Positions 27,495 through 37,032 are shown, numbered from the stretch's first letter. The stretch: 64,000 nt of DNA from Azoarcus sp. (GCA_030656215.1 JAUSOD010000008.1:1-64000), one strand, 5' to 3'. The notes: generated by a model not told the origin, from the sequence alone. Numbers and translations are program-made.

Positions 27495-28349
27495 ATGATT
27501 TCAGATTCCGTGAGCCTGACCATCCACAATCACGACCGCGACCTGGCCGGCCTGACCTACGTCTATCCGGTACTGTCGCGACGGGCCGGCGGGGTGTCGG
27601 TCGGGGTCAATCTGAATCCGAACAATGCCTGCAACTGGCATTGCGCTTACTGCCAGGTTCCGAATCTGGTGCGTGGCAAGGCGCCGGATATCGATCTTGC
27701 CGTACTCGAAGCCGAGCTGCGCGGCTTTCTCGACGCGCTGGTCAATGGTGACTGGCTGGCATGCAATGCGCCCGAGGGACAGCGCGAAATCTGCGACATC
27801 GCCTTCTCCGGCAACGGTGAGCCGACCAGTGCGGCGGTGTTTCCCGAGGCGATCGCGCTCGTGCTGCGGCTTCACGCGGAGTTCGGTCTCGGCGAACGCG
27901 TGCCGGTCCGGCTGATCACCAACGGCAGCCTGATGGCACAGGCGCGGGTACAGGAAGGTGTGCGTTTGCTGGGAGCGGGTGGGGGGGAGGTCTGGTTCAA
28001 GGTCGATGCCGGTGATGCTGCCGCAATCGAGCGCATAAACGGCATTCGTTTGGCGTCCGATGCGATCGTTCGCCATCTGGTGATCTGCGCTGCACTGTGT
28101 CCGACCTGGGTCCAGACCTGCGTGTTCCGCTGGGATGGCGCACTGCCTGCAACGCACGAAATTGACGCCTATCTGGATGTACTCGTTCGTGCCAAGGTTG
28201 CGGCGCTTCGCGGAGTGCTGCTCTACGGCATCGCCAGGCCTTCCATGCAGCCCGAGGCCGTACACCTGTCGCCACTGACAGCTGCCGAGATCGAGGCGAT
28301 TGCCGGGCGGATCCAGCAAAAAGGGCTGACGGTTCGCGTCAGCCCCTGA
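27495..28349 (+). CDS. Radical SAM protein, function uncertain
   Basis: 284 residues from ATG at 27495 (MISDSVSLTIHNHDRDLAGLTYVYP); starts at 27459 or 27474 are possible. The iron-sulfur motif CX3CX2C is clear in NNACNWHCAYCQVPNLVRG. The region DIAFSGNGEPTSAAVFPEAI is the glycine-rich SAM-binding GGE-like strand. Overall it resembles the COG0731-type radical SAM proteins (wyosine synthase relatives) rather than QueE, whose cluster spacing differs. The substrate is unknown; being divergent to queD hints at nucleoside modification. Confidence 0.8.
   Translation: MISDSVSLTIHNHDRDLAGLTYVYPVLSRRAGGVSVGVNLNPNNACNWHCAYCQVPNLVRGKAPDIDLAVLEAELRGFLDALVNGDWLACNAPEGQREICDIAFSGNGEPTSAAVFPEAIALVLRLHAEFGLGERVPVRLITNGSLMAQARVQEGVRLLGAGGGEVWFKVDAGDAAAIERINGIRLASDAIVRHLVICAALCPTWVQTCVFRWDGALPATHEIDAYLDVLVRAKVAALRGVLLYGIARPSMQPEAVHLSPLTAAEIEAIAGRIQQKGLTVRVSP
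28318..28345 (-). terminator. Terminator of the HTH gene inside the end of the radical SAM gene
   Basis: On the minus strand a 9-bp stem GGGCTGACG / CGTCAGCCC with a 5-base loop is followed by TTTTT. It lies 37 bases beyond the stop codon of the HTH gene and within the last codons of the convergent radical SAM gene. Confidence 0.8.
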
Positions 28350-28381
28350 TCCCTGAGCGCACCCACTTGCGGGTGCAACCC

Positions 28382-28675
28382 TCAGGCGCCCTTGCGCTTG
28401 GCCTTGGCTTCTTTCTTCAGGGTCTTGTACAGCTCGGGATTGGAAGCCTTCAGGTACTCGGCCACATCCACGTCGTCCTTCTTGACCTTGTTGATGTCGA
28501 TTTGCTCGACATGGACGAGGCGCAGCAGTGCTTGCACCGGACGCGGAATATTGCGACCGCTCTCGTAGCGCGAGCCACCGCTCTGGGTTACGCCGATCTT
28601 GGACCAGAACTGGGACTGGTTCAGGCCGAGCTTGCGGCGGATTTCACGTACATCCAGGTTGTCAGAGCTTTTCAT
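28382..28675 (-). CDS. Small HTH (XRE-type) transcriptional regulator
   Basis: 97 residues. The helix-turn-helix is about 9-62: VREIRRKLGLNQSQFWSKIGVTQSGGSRYESGRNIPRPV. A Lys-rich tail of about 30 residues follows (ELYKTLKKEAKAKRKGA). It is a single-domain DNA-binding protein. Its upstream region contains a 20-bp palindrome and a tandem repeat, candidate sites for autoregulation. The divergent neighbour is lysC. Confidence 0.85.
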   Translation of the reverse strand: MKSSDNLDVREIRRKLGLNQSQFWSKIGVTQSGGSRYESGRNIPRPVQALLRLVHVEQIDINKVKKDDVDVAEYLKASNPELYKTLKKEAKAKRKGA

Positions 28676-28710
28676 GATCTTGTCCTGTGTTGAGTTGCCA
28701 ATTTTATATA

Positions 28711-28748
28711 AAGGCTGGTTATATCAAGGCTGGTTATATCGAGGCTGG
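28711..28748. repeat. 15-bp tandem repeat, 2.5 copies, in HTH promoter
   Basis: AAGGCTGGTTATATC at 28711-28725 and 28726-28740, then a partial GAGGCTGG. On the minus strand each copy presents a GATATAACC box that could serve as a -10 element for the HTH gene, which starts 36 bp away. Confidence 0.8.
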
Positions 28749-28766
28749 GTTGGCCTTCATGTGGTT

Positions 28767-28786
28767 CCTACAACTTAAGTTGTAGG
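28767..28786. promoter_or_regulatory. 20-bp perfect palindrome, candidate operator
   Basis: Half-site CCTACAACTT followed directly by its reverse complement. It lies in the HTH-lysC intergenic region, 92-111 bp before the HTH start and 172-191 bp before lysC. A dimeric HTH regulator would fit such a site. Confidence 0.55.
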
Positions 28787-28957
28787 GTGCTGGAAGTATA
28801 GATCAGCATTTGCCATATATACAACGGAGATAATTCACGAATCCGGGTTAACCACAATCGATACTGCGGAAAAAAGTGCCCTGTTTTCGTAGTTCAGCAA
28901 AAAAATCCGCGTTTGGATAGAATCGTGCCCTTTATCCACAAGCACTTGGATACGACG

Positions 28958-30184
28958 ATGGCACTGATAGTTCAGAAGTACGGCGGCACCTCGATGGGCA
29001 GCCCTGAGCGCATCAAGAACGTAGCCAGAAGGGTGGCGAAGTTCCGTGCGCAGGGCCACCAGGTGGTGGTTGCGGTGTCGGCAATGAGCGGAGAGACCAA
29101 TCGTCTCATCGCGCTGACCAAGGAAGTGGCGGCAAACCCGGATCCGCGCGAACTCGACGTGGTGATCTCGACCGGCGAGCAGGTCACGATCGGCCTGCTG
29201 TGCATGGCCTTGCACGACATCGGCCTGAAGGCCCGCAGCTACACCGGCGGGCAGGTCCGCATTCTTACCGACGACGCCCATACCAAGGCGCGCATCCTCA
29301 ACATCGACGAAGCCCCCATCCGCAGGGATCTCGACGATGGCAAGGTCGTTGTCGTGGCTGGTTTTCAGGGCGTGGACGAGCATGGCAACATCACCACGCT
29401 CGGACGTGGTGGCTCGGATACCACCGGGGTGGCGCTGGCCGCTGCACTCAAGGCCGACGAATGCCAGATCTACACCGATGTGGATGGCGTCTACACCACC
29501 GACCCGCGCATCGTCCCCGAAGCCCGCAAGCTCGACACCATCACCTTCGAAGAGATGCTGGAAATGGCCAGCCTCGGGTCCAAGGTACTGCAGATCCGTG
29601 CGGTTGAATTTGCAGGCAAGTACAAGGTCAAGCTGCGCGTCCTTTCCAGTTTCCAGGAAGAAGGCGAGGGCACGCTCATCACCGTTGAGGAAGACAAAAA
29701 TATGGAACAACCCGTCATCTCCGGCATCGCGTTCAACCGCGACGAAGCCAAGCTCACCGTGCTCGGCGTGCCCGACAAGCCCGGCATCGCCTACCAGATC
29801 CTCGGTCCGGTCGCCGATGCCAACATCGACGTGGACATGATCATCCAGAACGTCAGCAATGACGGCACCACCGACTTCTCGTTCACCGTCGGCCGGGGCG
29901 ACCTCGACAAAGCGGTGAAGGTCCTGGAAGGGGTGAAGGCGCATATCGGTGCGCGCTCGGTTGCATCCGACAAGACCATGTGCAAGGTTTCCATCGTTGG
30001 CGTCGGCATGCGCTCGCACCCGGGTGTGGCCTCGAAAATGTTCCGGACCCTGGCCGAAGAGGGAATCAACATTCAGATGATCTCCACCTCCGAGATCAAG
30101 ATCTCGGTCGCGATCGAAGAAAAGTACCTGGAGCTTGCCGTGCGCGTGCTGCACAAGGCCTTTGGCCTCGAACAGGGGCTCTGA
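28958..30184 (+). CDS. lysC: Aspartate kinase
   Basis: 408 residues from ATG at 28958 ([23 protein letters not shown]). The catalytic KYGGTS, the [21 protein letters not shown] segment and the ATP-binding [12 protein letters not shown] are intact. Two C-terminal ACT domains (about 265-405) mediate feedback control by lysine and threonine. It phosphorylates aspartate, the entry to lysine, methionine and threonine synthesis. Confidence 0.97.
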   Translation: MALIVQKYGGTSMGSPERIKNVARRVAKFRAQGHQVVVAVSAMSGETNRLIALTKEVAANPDPRELDVVISTGEQVTIGLLCMALHDIGLKARSYTGGQVRILTDDAHTKARILNIDEAPIRRDLDDGKVVVVAGFQGVDEHGNITTLGRGGSDTTGVALAAALKADECQIYTDVDGVYTTDPRIVPEARKLDTITFEEMLEMASLGSKVLQIRAVEFAGKYKVKLRVLSSFQEEGEGTLITVEEDKNMEQPVISGIAFNRDEAKLTVLGVPDKPGIAYQILGPVADANIDVDMIIQNVSNDGTTDFSFTVGRGDLDKAVKVLEGVKAHIGARSVASDKTMCKVSIVGVGMRSHPGVASKMFRTLAEEGINIQMISTSEIKISVAIEEKYLELAVRVLHKAFGLEQGL

Positions 30185-30206
30185 GGCACAAATTGACGAT
30201 CTGAAA

Positions 30207-30235
30207 TTGACCACGAGGCGCCGAGTCTATATAGT
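30207..30235 (+). promoter_or_regulatory. Sigma-70 promoter of tRNA-Ser
   Basis: TTGACC (30207-30212), 17 bases, TATAGT (30230-30235). A start near 30242 would give a short leader before the tRNA at 30250. Confidence 0.7.
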
Positions 30236-30249
30236 CCGGCCTTCGTGAT

Positions 30250-30342
30250 GGAGACGTGGCCGAGTGGTCGAAGGCACGCCCCTGCTAAGGGCGCATCCGG
30301 GCAAAACCTGGATCCAGGGTTCGAATCCCTGCGTCTCCGCCA
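30250..30342 (+). tRNA. tRNA-Ser(GCT)
   Basis: A 93-nt class II tRNA with encoded CCA. The acceptor stem pairs GGAGACG with CGTCTCC (30332-30338). The anticodon loop has GCT at 30284-30286, reading AGC/AGU serine codons. The long variable arm typical of serine tRNAs follows, and the T arm GGTTCGAATCC is intact. Confidence 0.97.
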
Positions 30343-30350
30343 AAAAATGA

Positions 30351-30380
30351 AAAAAGCCCCTGGTTTCAGGGGCTTTTTTC
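30351..30380 (+). terminator. Rho-independent terminator after tRNA-Ser
   Basis: Stem GCCCCTG / CAGGGGC (30356-30362, 30367-30373) is flanked by A residues on the left and six T on the right. Confidence 0.9.
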
Positions 30381-30421
30381 ATTTTTGCCGTTTTAAACCT
30401 GTTTCCGTTGATCTGTGTCAG

Positions 30422-30448
30422 TGTCCAACTTAGGGTTGGACATATACT
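30422..30448 (+). promoter_or_regulatory. MerR-type operator and -10 of the MerR-B12 gene
   Basis: An 8-bp inverted repeat TGTCCAAC-TTAGG-GTTGGACA (30422-30442) abuts TATACT (30443-30448). MerR-family proteins bind in the spacer between -35 and -10, the position seen here, 30 bp before the ATG. Confidence 0.5.
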
Positions 30449-30477
30449 GTGCATCCTCTTTCTGGATGTAATAGCAC

Positions 30478-31401
30478 ATGCTCACCATTGGCGTTCTGGC
30501 GGCGGAGTTGGGTGTAGCGCCGGCCACGCTGCGCAAGTGGGAGAGCCGCTATGGTTTTCCGCGACCGTGCCGTTCCGAGGGTGGTGCCCGTTTTTATGAC
30601 GCTTCCGAGGTGGCAAGGCTGAAAGATGCCAAGCGCCGGCTGGACCGCGGGCAGCGGCCGGCAGAAGTTTTCGGGGCGCTGGCACTGGAGGCTCAGGCGT
30701 CGTTCCTCCCGCAGCGGGATGCCGCGCCCCAACCTCCCGTTGTGCCCAGCCTACCCCCCGAGATTGCTTGCTTATTGACCCTGATCCACGAGCACCGCCT
30801 CGATGAATGTGATCAGTTGCTCCGGCGCAGCCTCGGTGCCATGGGAGTAACTGCATTTGTTGATGAGCTGGCCGGCCCTTTGATGGCCGAAGTAGGTCGC
30901 GGCTGGTCGGTGGGTGAAATGCGGGTGTTCGAAGAGCATGGCCTGACCTCATTGATGCACGCCGTACTGAACGATGCCGGCCAGCCCCCCGGCTCCTCGA
31001 TCGTCGGTCGAAGAGGTCGTTCCATCGTTTTGCTCGCGACCCCGTCGGGCGAGCTGCACACGCTGGGTTTGTCCATGGTGCAGGCTGCGTTACGAGACGC
31101 TGGCGCACGTTGCATCAACATGGGGGCCGGGGTACCCCTGGATGAACTGGCAGCGGCTGCAGGCGCCTTTGGTGCGGCAGTGGTAGGGGTATCGCTCAGC
31201 TCGGCACAGTCGCCGCGGCTTACTCAACGCTACCTCACCAAGCTGTGACAGATCCTGTCGTCCAGGGTGGCCCTCTGGGTGGGCGGAGCCGGGGTGGGGC
31301 AGCTCAGCCGGCTACCTCAGGGTGTGCGCATCTTTTCAAATTGTGCCGAGGCCCGGACGGCCCTGTCAGCGTTGTCTGTGATAGCGCTGCCGCACGTATG
31401 A
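30478..31401 (+). pseudogene. MerR-family cobalamin-binding regulator (LitR/CarH-like) with in-frame TGA
   Basis: The N-terminal MerR domain (1-70, LTIGVLAAELGVAPATLRKWESRYGFPRP) is followed by a helical cap and a B12-binding domain with the ExHxxG motif GELHTLGL (His about 194). The frame stops at TGA 31246-31248 (256 residues), in the middle of the B12 fold. Reading through in the same frame gives 50 more residues that fit the family (QILSSRVALWVGGAGVGQLSRL...) to a TGA at 31399-31401. A single CGA-to-TGA change would explain this. So the gene is either recently inactivated, makes a shortened repressor, or carries a sequence error. Relatives are light- or oxygen-responsive through adenosylcobalamin. 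Confidence 0.75.
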
Positions 31402-31429
31402 CAGCCCGTATGAACGGGGGAGTTTTTCC

Positions 31430-34400
31430 ATGAGCAATACCGAGGGCGGGCTCAGTCAGCCCAACAATGAACGCGCTGTCCGTTCGGCGGGTCAGATATT
31501 CAAGGGCTATGTAGTCGGCATTGGTGCGTCAGCCGGGGGGCTGGAAGCGCTGGAGCAGTTCTTTGCGCATTGTCCGGAAGACAGCGGGGCGGTTTTTGTC
31601 GTCATCCAGCACCTGTCGTCCGACCACAAGAGCATGATGAGCAACCTGCTTGCCCGCCACACCCGGATGCCGGTGTTGATGGTGGAAAACGACATGCCGG
31701 TGCAGCCCAATCACGTGTTTCTCATTCCGCCGGGCTCCATCATGAAGGTGGCCGCCGGCCACCTTCACCTTACCCCGAAGAGCCCGCACGGACTGACCCT
31801 GCCCATCGACATATTCTTCACCTCGCTGGCCGACGCCTATGGTGCACAGGCCGTCGGGGTGGTGTTGTCCGGTACGGGGTCTGACGGGAGTCGCGGTGCG
31901 ATTGCGATCAATGCGGGCGGGGGGTTTTTGCTCGCGCAGGACCCCCTGCTGGCCAAGTTCGACGGCATGCCGCGCAGCGTCATCGGCACGGGCATGGTGG
32001 ACGAGGTGCTTTCCGCTCAGGAACTCGGGCCACGCGTCCTTTCGCATATCAATAACCTGCATTGGCCTCCTCAACTGAAAACTCAGGCGCTGTCCGTACG
32101 CTCAGATCTAAAGCCCGAGGAAGCATTGCAAGTGTTGCTGCAATTGCTCGCACAGACGGGTGGCATCAATTTCCAGGAGTACAAGCCGGCCACGGTGATG
32201 CGCCGTATTGAGCGGCGCATGCAGGTGCGCCACCTGTCCACCATCAATGCCTATCTGGCCTTGCTGGAGCAGGATCGTGGCGAACTGATGGTGCTGCGAC
32301 GGGAAATGCTGATCTCTGTGACCAGTTTCTTTCGCGACCCGGAAGCGTTTGAGCTGGTGGCCGAAAAAGCGGTGGCCTCACTGGTGGCGACATCGGCAGC
32401 AGGCAGCAAGCTACGCGTATGGGTGGCCGGCACGTCCACCGGTGAAGAGGCTTACACCCTGGCCATGTTGTTCATGGAAGCCTTTGAACGCGAGCGTCGT
32501 TGGCCCAATCTCAAAATATTTGCGACCGACGTGAATCAGCAAAACGTCGAGGCCGCGGCCGCCGGGCAGTATCCGGAATCCGCCGCAGCCGAGCTGACGC
32601 CGGCCCGGCTCGAGCGCTTCTTCGTCAGGAACGGCAATTACTTTGTGGTCAAGCCCGAGTTGCGTCAGGTCATCGTGTTTGCCCGACACAACCTGTTGGA
32701 CGATCCCCCCTTCACCCGCATGGACCTGGTGAGCTGCCGCAACACGCTGATCTATTTTCGTGCGGACGCGCAGGAGAAGGCGCTGCGGCGGCTGCAGTAC
32801 GCGGTCAGGCCCGAGGGGTTTCTGTTTCTCGGTTCCAGCGAGTCGCTCTCGGCTGCTTCTGCAGGTTTTACCAGTCTCAGTGCCAAGTACAAGTTGTTCA
32901 AGCGCATTGGCGGCTCTCCCGCCTTGATGTTCGATTCTCCGAGCACCAGGGGAGGCGTTGACGCCCCCGTGGTGGCGAGGCGCCTCGCGGGAGAGAGTCG
33001 TCGTAGTGCTCGTTCGGACGGGCCCGTTATCGAAGCGGGGCTGGCAGTCCTGATGGGGGCCTATACGCCGCCGGCCATGCTGGTAAATGACAGGAGCGAG
33101 GCGGTTCACCTGTTCGGCGATGTGCAGGCCTTCATCCGCATGAGGCAGGGGCTGGCCAGCCTCGAGATCAGCCGCATCCTGCCCGACAACCTGGTGCCGG
33201 TGGCGATGGCATTGATCTACAAATCGGCCAAGGAGGGGGTCAAGCTGATGTCCGACCTGCTGCTGGTGGACGTTGACGGTGCACTTCCATTGCCGCTGCG
33301 GCTGGTAACGCACCCGCTGAAGCTGCACGGGGAAGAGCGTTTTGTCCTGTTGTGCTTCGAGCGTCAGGCAAACGTGGGTGACGGTGAGCAGCCCGGGTTC
33401 ATCGACGTGGATACCGAAACCATGGCCCGTGTCGAGGTGCTGGAGCGCGAGCTTCTGGCCACACGTCAAAGACTGCAATGCACAATTGAAGAGCTGGAAA
33501 CCTCGAACGAGGAGCTGCAGGCCACCAACGAAGAAATGATGGCGTCCAATGAGGAGCTGCAAAGCTCCAACGAAGAACTGCAGTCGGTGAACGAGGAGCT
33601 CAACACCGTCAATTCCGAGTACCAGGAAAAGATGGCGATTCTCAATCGCCTGAATTCGGACATGGACAGCATGAGCAAGGCCGCGGGCGTGGCCACGGTG
33701 TTTGTGGACCAGGAAATGCACCTCACCCGCTTCAGCCCCGATGCGCTGGAGGTGTTCAAGCTGCGCGACATCGACGTAGGCCGCCCGCTGGACGAAATTG
33801 CCCACAACCTGAAGTATACCGATCTGATGGCCGACTTCCGGCGCACCTTGCTTACCGACCGCATGAGCGAGCGCGAGATCGTGAGCCTCGACGGGCGTTT
33901 GTTCCTGTGCCGTATCCTGCCCTATAGCGTGCCCTCCACCCAGCAGCGCGGGGCCGTCGCCACGTTTGTCGATGTCAGCGTGTTCCGCGATCTGCGCCGT
34001 CTGCAGGCGGTGATCGATGCCTTGCCCGAGCATGTGGCCGTGCTTGAGCACGACGGCCTGATTACCCTGGTCAATGCAGCCTGGCGCAACTTTGCCCGGG
34101 CCAATGGCGACAGTGAGCTAAAGCACGCGGGGCCGGGTGCCAACTACTTTGAAGCCTGTCAACTCTCAAGTGACGGTGGCGACGACTACGCGCAGCGCGC
34201 GGTTCGTGGCGTGCGGGGCGTGCTGGAGGGCAGGCTGCCGCACTTCAGCCTGCAGTACCCGTGTCACTCGCCTACCGAAAAGCGCTGGTTCGTGATGAAC
34301 GCGGCGCCCGTCAGTGGACATGTGTTCGGGGCTGTGGTCAGTCATGTCAATATTAGTGCCTGGTTTGAGGAGGATGTACAGGCGGGCGGAGTCGATGCCG

Positions 34401-34432
34401 CTGGAGTCAGTGCCACCGGGGTCAATCCATGA
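31430..34432 (+). CDS. CheB-CheR-PAS fusion protein
   Basis: 1000 residues, with GGGGGAG ten bases before ATG. A CheB methylesterase domain (about 25-205) shows the catalytic Ser/His/Asp segments GIGASAGGLEAL, VVIQHLSSDHKS and VLSGTGSDGSRG. A CheR methyltransferase domain (about 215-490) shows VWVAGTSTGEEAYTLAML and MDLVSCRNTLIYF. A long coiled coil around 650-735 repeats EELxxxNEE units. PAS-like domains close the protein. There is no receiver or kinase domain. CheB/CheR fusions modify chemoreceptors or act in phosphorelay-type sensing; no receptor gene is nearby. Confidence 0.88.
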   Translation: MSNTEGGLSQPNNERAVRSAGQIFKGYVVGIGASAGGLEALEQFFAHCPEDSGAVFVVIQHLSSDHKSMMSNLLARHTRMPVLMVENDMPVQPNHVFLIPPGSIMKVAAGHLHLTPKSPHGLTLPIDIFFTSLADAYGAQAVGVVLSGTGSDGSRGAIAINAGGGFLLAQDPLLAKFDGMPRSVIGTGMVDEVLSAQELGPRVLSHINNLHWPPQLKTQALSVRSDLKPEEALQVLLQLLAQTGGINFQEYKPATVMRRIERRMQVRHLSTINAYLALLEQDRGELMVLRREMLISVTSFFRDPEAFELVAEKAVASLVATSAAGSKLRVWVAGTSTGEEAYTLAMLFMEAFERERRWPNLKIFATDVNQQNVEAAAAGQYPESAAAELTPARLERFFVRNGNYFVVKPELRQVIVFARHNLLDDPPFTRMDLVSCRNTLIYFRADAQEKALRRLQYAVRPEGFLFLGSSESLSAASAGFTSLSAKYKLFKRIGGSPALMFDSPSTRGGVDAPVVARRLAGESRRSARSDGPVIEAGLAVLMGAYTPPAMLVNDRSEAVHLFGDVQAFIRMRQGLASLEISRILPDNLVPVAMALIYKSAKEGVKLMSDLLLVDVDGALPLPLRLVTHPLKLHGEERFVLLCFERQANVGDGEQPGFIDVDTETMARVEVLERELLATRQRLQCTIEELETSNEELQATNEEMMASNEELQSSNEELQSVNEELNTVNSEYQEKMAILNRLNSDMDSMSKAAGVATVFVDQEMHLTRFSPDALEVFKLRDIDVGRPLDEIAHNLKYTDLMADFRRTLLTDRMSEREIVSLDGRLFLCRILPYSVPSTQQRGAVATFVDVSVFRDLRRLQAVIDALPEHVAVLEHDGLITLVNAAWRNFARANGDSELKHAGPGANYFEACQLSSDGGDDYAQRAVRGVRGVLEGRLPHFSLQYPCHSPTEKRWFVMNAAPVSGHVFGAVVSHVNISAWFEEDVQAGGVDAAGVSATGVNP

Positions 34433-37032
34433 GCACCAAGGGGCCTGCGTACCCGGCTCGTGACAATACACCCGCTCGCCCGTTGGCACATCGACCTGCC
34501 GACCCGACTGCTGCACTGCAACTTGCCTACGAAGAGCTGCGTTTGCAGCAGGCCGAACTCGAGGTGCAGAACGAACAGCTCATCAGCACGCAGTTCATCG
34601 CCGCGTCTGCCTCGGCCCGCTATGCCACCGTGTTCCAGGCCTTGCCTGTGCCCGCACTGGTGCTGGATAACCGGGGTGTGATTCAGGATGCCAATCAGCA
34701 GGCGGTGGATTTCTTCGGTTTCAGAACCGCGCCGATGCTGCGCCAGCACTCTGTGTTTCGCTTGCTGGCGAATTCGGACGACAGCCGGCTGGGGCAAATT
34801 CTGCACCACGGCAACGACGAAAGCGTTCATGTCATCACCAATCTGCTGATAAGTGGCAAGAATGCCGGGCCTGCCCACATGGAAGGTCACGTCGTCAGGC
34901 TGCCGGCCGAATATCACCTCGACGGCCACCACCTGCTGTTGTTGCTTGACCGTAACGCGGAGCATGAAAAAGAGCAGGGCCAGGCCATGTTCCAGGCGGT
35001 ACTCGACAATACCCAGGCGCTGATTTATGCGTTCGACCGCGAGGGGCAGTGCATCCTGGCCAATCAGGCGCTGCTGCGGCAAGTCGGGCGGACGGCGGAG
35101 AACGTGCTGGCGCATCGGCGTGATGAATGGCTGGATCGGCGCGATGCCAACGAGCAGGCGTGCAACGATCATCAGGTATTCGTCGGTCGTACCCCGCTGA
35201 CCTTCGAAGAAACCCTGCATCTGAACAACGGTGAAATCCGCTACCACGTCAGCCAGAAGTTTCCGCTGAAAGACCCCGCGGGAGGCGTGTACGCGGTGGC
35301 TGGCATTACCACCGATATCACCGAGCGCAAGCGCCTGGAGCGGCGCCTGCAGCTGGCCATGCATGTGTTCAGTCAGGGGTCCGAGGGTATCGTGGTGTGT
35401 GATGGCGCCGCCCGCATCACTTCGGTAAACCGGGCGTTCGAGGAGATTACCGGATATACCGAGGCGCAATGCCTGGGGCGCAACCCGTCGATGCTCGCCT
35501 CCGGTCGTCACGCGCCGCCGTTCTATCAGCAGCTATGGCATGAGCTGCAGACGCACGGGCGTTGGGAGGGTGAGGTCTGGAACCGACGCAAGGACGGCAC
35601 CATATACCCGCAGTGGCTGCGCGTCAGCCGTGTGTCCGGGGACAGCAAGGACGATTGCAGTTTTGTCGGCGTATTCAGCGATATCAGCACCAGGAAGGCC
35701 TCCGAGGAAGAGATCGAGCGCCTGGCTTATTACGACCTGCTTACCGGTACACCCAACCGCCATCTGCTGCGTGACCGGCTGGAACAAGCGATCCGCGTGG
35801 CGACCCGTGAGCGGCGCCAGTTTGCCGTGCTCTTCCTTGATCTGGACCGTTTCAAGGAGGTCAACGACATACACGGGCACGATGCGGGTGACGAGGTGCT
35901 GGTTGAAGTGAGCCGTCGCATGAAGGCGGTGTTGCGTGCTCAGGACACCGTATGTCGGCAAGGGGGTGATGAATTCATCCTGCTACTGACCGAGATCGAT
36001 CATGCGGGCGCAGACCTGTGCGCGCGCAAGTTGCTGGCGGCCATGGCGGAACCATGCCCGCTGAGCAACGGTATCGCCTTGCGTCTATCCGTCTCGATCG
36101 GTGTCGCCATGTTTCCGGACGATGGCCCCACCGCTCAGGCGCTGCTCAAGAATGCGGATTCTGCCATGTACCAGGCGAAGAATGCCGGACGCAACGACCA
36201 CCATTTCTTCAGCCTGGCCATGGCGCGCAAGGCAACTCATCGGGCGGCGCTGGAGCATGCCATGCGTGAAGCCCTGGGGAGTACCGAATTCAGCGTGCAT
36301 TACCAGCCAAAAATCGATCTGAGCACCGGAAAACTGGCCGGGGTGGAGGCCTTGCTGCGCTGGAACAGTGCCCTGCTGGGCAAACAGAAGCCCGATGCCT
36401 TTATTCCCGTGGCCGAGGAAAGCGGTCTTATCATCCCGCTGGGTACTTGGGTCATGCGTGAAGCGTTGCGCCAGATTCGCGCATGGCAGGGTGCCGGCTT
36501 GGGGTGGATTGCGGTCAGCGTCAATGTATCTGCCGGACAATTCTGGAAGCAGGACTTGCCTGCGGTGGTGGATAAACTCCTGACTGAAACCGGCGTTCCT
36601 CCCGCGTTGCTCGAACTGGAGCTGACCGAGCGCACGGCACTGGTCCACCCTGAGGAGGGGGCTGTCATCATGCAGCGGCTCAAGGCCGTGGGGGTGTCGC
36701 TGTCGATGGACGACTTTGGTACGGGCTATTCATCCCTGTCCTACCTCAGTCGCTTACCGGTGGACATCCTGAAGATCGACCAGTCATTCGTTCAGCGACT
36801 TGGCCACAGCACGGGCGACGAGGTGATTGTCCGCTCCGTTGTCCAACTCGCTCGCAGCCTGGAGTTGATCACAGTGGCCGAAGGGGTGGAAACCTCGCAG
36901 CAGCAGGACTATCTGCGCCAGTACGGTTGCGATCTGGGGCAGGGCTATTTTTACGCTCGCCCGCTTTCTATCCCTGCGCTGGAGGGATGGATGACGCAAC
37001 AACAGCATGGCTCGGGCTGCCCCTCAGCTTGA
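34429..37032 (+). CDS. PAS-GGDEF-EAL c-di-GMP turnover protein
   Basis: 867 residues; ATG overlaps the stop of the CheB-CheR gene (ATGA), so the two are translationally coupled. PAS domains lie about 60-170, 180-300 and 305-425 (with PAC-like GVYAVAGITTDITERKRLE). The GGDEF domain (about 435-600) has CRQGGDEFILLL. The EAL domain (about 610-860) has GVEALLRW (EAL) and DDFGTGYSSLSYL, so both activities could be intact. No transmembrane segment is seen, implying a soluble sensor. Confidence 0.92.
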   Translation: MSTKGPAYPARDNTPARPLAHRPADPTAALQLAYEELRLQQAELEVQNEQLISTQFIAASASARYATVFQALPVPALVLDNRGVIQDANQQAVDFFGFRTAPMLRQHSVFRLLANSDDSRLGQILHHGNDESVHVITNLLISGKNAGPAHMEGHVVRLPAEYHLDGHHLLLLLDRNAEHEKEQGQAMFQAVLDNTQALIYAFDREGQCILANQALLRQVGRTAENVLAHRRDEWLDRRDANEQACNDHQVFVGRTPLTFEETLHLNNGEIRYHVSQKFPLKDPAGGVYAVAGITTDITERKRLERRLQLAMHVFSQGSEGIVVCDGAARITSVNRAFEEITGYTEAQCLGRNPSMLASGRHAPPFYQQLWHELQTHGRWEGEVWNRRKDGTIYPQWLRVSRVSGDSKDDCSFVGVFSDISTRKASEEEIERLAYYDLLTGTPNRHLLRDRLEQAIRVATRERRQFAVLFLDLDRFKEVNDIHGHDAGDEVLVEVSRRMKAVLRAQDTVCRQGGDEFILLLTEIDHAGADLCARKLLAAMAEPCPLSNGIALRLSVSIGVAMFPDDGPTAQALLKNADSAMYQAKNAGRNDHHFFSLAMARKATHRAALEHAMREALGSTEFSVHYQPKIDLSTGKLAGVEALLRWNSALLGKQKPDAFIPVAEESGLIIPLGTWVMREALRQIRAWQGAGLGWIAVSVNVSAGQFWKQDLPAVVDKLLTETGVPPALLELELTERTALVHPEEGAVIMQRLKAVGVSLSMDDFGTGYSSLSYLSRLPVDILKIDQSFVQRLGHSTGDEVIVRSVVQLARSLELITVAEGVETSQQQDYLRQYGCDLGQGYFYARPLSIPALEGWMTQQQHGSGCPSA

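Noticed and set aside
28711-28748. CRISPR array
   Set aside because: Repeats are directly adjacent without spacers and no cas gene is present.
31245-31433. 62-codon frame after the interrupted MerR gene
   Set aside because: The matching family sequence is in the frame of the MerR gene itself, so this frame is incidental.
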